DNA from: Candidatus Limivicinus faecipullorum
GTDB lineage: Bacteria; Bacillota; Clostridia; Oscillospirales; Oscillospiraceae
Assembly: GCA_018711755.1 (NCBI GenBank)
Contig: DVHY01000222.1
Span: 1-6,896, forward strand
DNA length: 6,896 nt
Reading direction: 5' to 3'
Position 1 is the first letter of the stretch; every line of letters begins with the position of its first letter. Of the stretch, positions 6,171-6,896 are shown one piece after another. The notes below the pieces were generated by a model, which did no database searches, was not told where the DNA came from, and was given only the letters and a program-made list of their open reading frames with translations. The position numbers were made by a program, and so were the translations under genes.

Positions 6171-6421
6171 TTATCGTCCCCTCCCCGTATCTTCTTCAAG
6201 GTGACAATGAATATCAGGGGGCTGAGGGCAGCGCCTACCGCCGCTTCGGATATGGCCACATCCGGAGCGTGGAGCAGCAGGAATTCCGCTGCGGCAAAGA
6301 TGCCCGTCACGCCCAGAGCTATTATCGAGGACAGCAGTTTTTCAAAGTGCACTGCCAGGATGGCGGACACCACCATGCCCAGGATGATAAGGACATTCAG
6401 AACAACAATAATCTCACTCAT
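6167..6421 (-). CDS. mbhD: DUF4040 / MbhD-like membrane subunit
   Basis: An 84-residue membrane protein with three hydrophobic segments, matching the MbhD (DUF4040) domain that corresponds to part of MrpA and resembles NuoJ. The diagnostic region is HAPDVAISEAAVGAALSPL (51-69); the APD(V/L)A(I/L)(S/T)E core, with D54 and E59 in a membrane helix, is conserved and thought to take part in the cation path. Another acidic residue, E46, sits in FAAAEFLLL just before it. The length is normal for stand-alone MbhD. AGGAGG lies 7 nt before the ATG, and the gene overlaps the end of MrpG by 8 nt and MbhE by 4 nt. Pairing with MbhE directly downstream repeats the D-E order of Pyrococcus mbh. Confidence 0.9.
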   Translation of the reverse strand: MSEIIVVLNVLIILGMVVSAILAVHFEKLLSSIIALGVTGIFAAAEFLLLHAPDVAISEAAVGAALSPLIFIVTLKKIRGGDDK

Positions 6422-6761
6422 TAAAGTCCCTCCTGTAATCCTCTATCTCCATCTTCTTTTTGGGCCGTATACCCGCCTGATATGCGCCCTTGGCAATGGC
6501 GTGGGCGCCCACGGGATTGGTCACCAATACCAGGCCGCAGATCACCAGCACTTTCACGGCGGTGGCTGCACTGCCCATGATAAAGATCGTATACAGCAAC
6601 GCACCCAGCCCTACCCCGATCACACCCAGGGTCGTGACACAGGTGCTGGCCTGCATGCGGCAGAAGGTGTCCGGCATCTTCATTACGCCCAGGGTCCCCG
6701 CCAGGGCAAAGATCACGCCTATGGCTATAAGAACGTCAATCGCTATCCTCAGCATCAGCAT
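6414..6761 (-). CDS. mrpG: MrpG-family antiporter subunit (MbhC-like)
   Basis: A 115-residue protein of the MnhG/MrpG family with three membrane helices (about 6-26, 42-62, 66-84) and a charged cytoplasmic tail (RPKKKMEIEDYRRDFNE region). The family motif is M29-PDTFCRMQAS-T40, followed by TTLGVIGVGLG; the usual form has a proline-aspartate pair and an arginine, then His-Ala, and here the His is Gln37. It lies in the small-subunit part of the antiporter arm with MrpE and MrpF. The first ATG (6761) is preferred because GGGAGGTGG lies 10 nt upstream; an in-frame ATG at 6755 is too far from it. Its start lies inside the MrpF gene (26-nt overlap). Confidence 0.92.
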   Translation of the reverse strand: MLMLRIAIDVLIAIGVIFALAGTLGVMKMPDTFCRMQASTCVTTLGVIGVGLGALLYTIFIMGSAATAVKVLVICGLVLVTNPVGAHAIAKGAYQAGIRPKKKMEIEDYRRDFNE

Positions 6762-6896
6762 GATACTGCCACCTCCCTTTGTCCAGATATCTGCCCACCA
6801 GCATGGTGTTGATAATGCCCAGCATGGCGGTGATTATGGCTATGTCCAGGTAAATGCCCCTGCCGCTGTACAGGGAGAAGAGCATCATCGCCAGGG
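6736..6896 (-). CDS. mrpF: MrpF-family antiporter subunit, C-terminal fragment (MbhB-like; 5' end outside window)
   Basis: On the minus strand the frame is open from the window edge (two bases of a split codon, then CTG) to a TGA at 6738-6736, giving the last 52 residues. It contains the second half of a membrane helix, a short loop with GRGIYLDIAIITAMLG, and a further helix ending in VGRYLDKG. This matches the end of MnhF/MrpF, where (Y/F)-x-D-(I/V)-(A/T) opens the last helix. The hydrophilic end (DKGRWQYHADAEDSD) is encoded partly within the overlap with MrpG. Position directly before MrpG agrees with the E-F-G order of Mrp and Mbh operons, so MrpE should lie just outside the right edge. 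Confidence 0.8.
   Translation of the reverse strand, partial: LAMMLFSLYSGRGIYLDIAIITAMLGIINTMLVGRYLDKGRWQYHADAEDSD

Noticed and set aside
5733..6812. A long open frame on the plus strand (359 codons) opposite MrpG, MbhD, MbhE and MrpB
   Set aside because: It is antisense to four genes with clear family motifs, is rich in His, Gly and Gln without fold-like patterns, and has no credible ribosome site. It arises from codon bias of the true genes.
3076..6896. A plain Mrp Na+/H+ antiporter operon
   Set aside because: Full-length MrpA is missing, its C-terminal parts occur as separate MbhD- and MbhE-like genes, and NuoH, NuoB and a ferredoxin-type subunit follow in the same operon. The pattern is Mbh/Mbx/Mbs-like.
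1..6896. CRISPR arrays, insertion sequences, tRNA or rRNA genes
   Set aside because: I saw no regularly spaced direct repeats, transposase motifs, terminal inverted repeats or structural RNA signatures; apart from the hairpins described, the sequence is densely coding.

Overview
The window looks like a GC-rich anaerobic bacterium, most likely a Bacillota lineage (Clostridia or Negativicutes). The inference rests on strong AGGAGG-type Shine-Dalgarno sites before nearly every gene, frequent ATA isoleucine codons, and an Mbh-type ion-pumping complex typical of fermentative, ferredoxin-based anaerobes. Other anaerobic phyla such as Synergistota cannot be excluded from sequence reading alone.

Layout. 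Positions 1-405 (+) are the C-terminal half of a LysR-family regulator, followed by a perfect 14-bp hairpin (412-448). Positions 535-897 (+) encode a small cysteine-rich protein of unknown function. Positions 898-1014 form a convergent intergenic region with two hairpins, one apparently serving each strand. From 1015 to the right edge the minus strand is one tightly packed operon of ten genes, the first of them cut by the window edge. In transcription order they are MrpF (partial), MrpG, a DUF4040/MbhD-like protein, an MbhE-like protein, MrpB, MrpC, MrpD with a C-terminal extension, NuoH/MbhM, NuoB/MbhJ, and a four-cluster ferredoxin-type subunit related to NuoI/MbhN. Genes overlap by 1-26 nt or are 11-13 nt apart, so co-transcription and translational coupling are likely.

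How the genes work together. The Mrp-like part (F, G, D, E, B, C, D) is the sodium/proton antiporter arm of an Mbh/Mbx/Mbs-type respiratory complex. NuoH is the membrane anchor linking ion pumping to redox chemistry. NuoB carries the N2-type iron-sulfur cluster, and the ferredoxin-type subunit feeds electrons in. The expected reaction is oxidation of reduced ferredoxin coupled to cation transport, with protons (H2 evolution), or less likely a sulfur species, as acceptor.

The main oddity is that the catalytic large subunit (NuoD/MbhL) and its NuoC/MbhK partner are absent between MrpD and the end of the operon. The operon then closes with a strong terminator, so these genes must lie upstream of the window, lie elsewhere, or be missing. 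Two further departures from the archaeal Mbh plan are a ferredoxin subunit with twice the usual number of clusters and an MrpD that appears fused to an MbhI-like tail.
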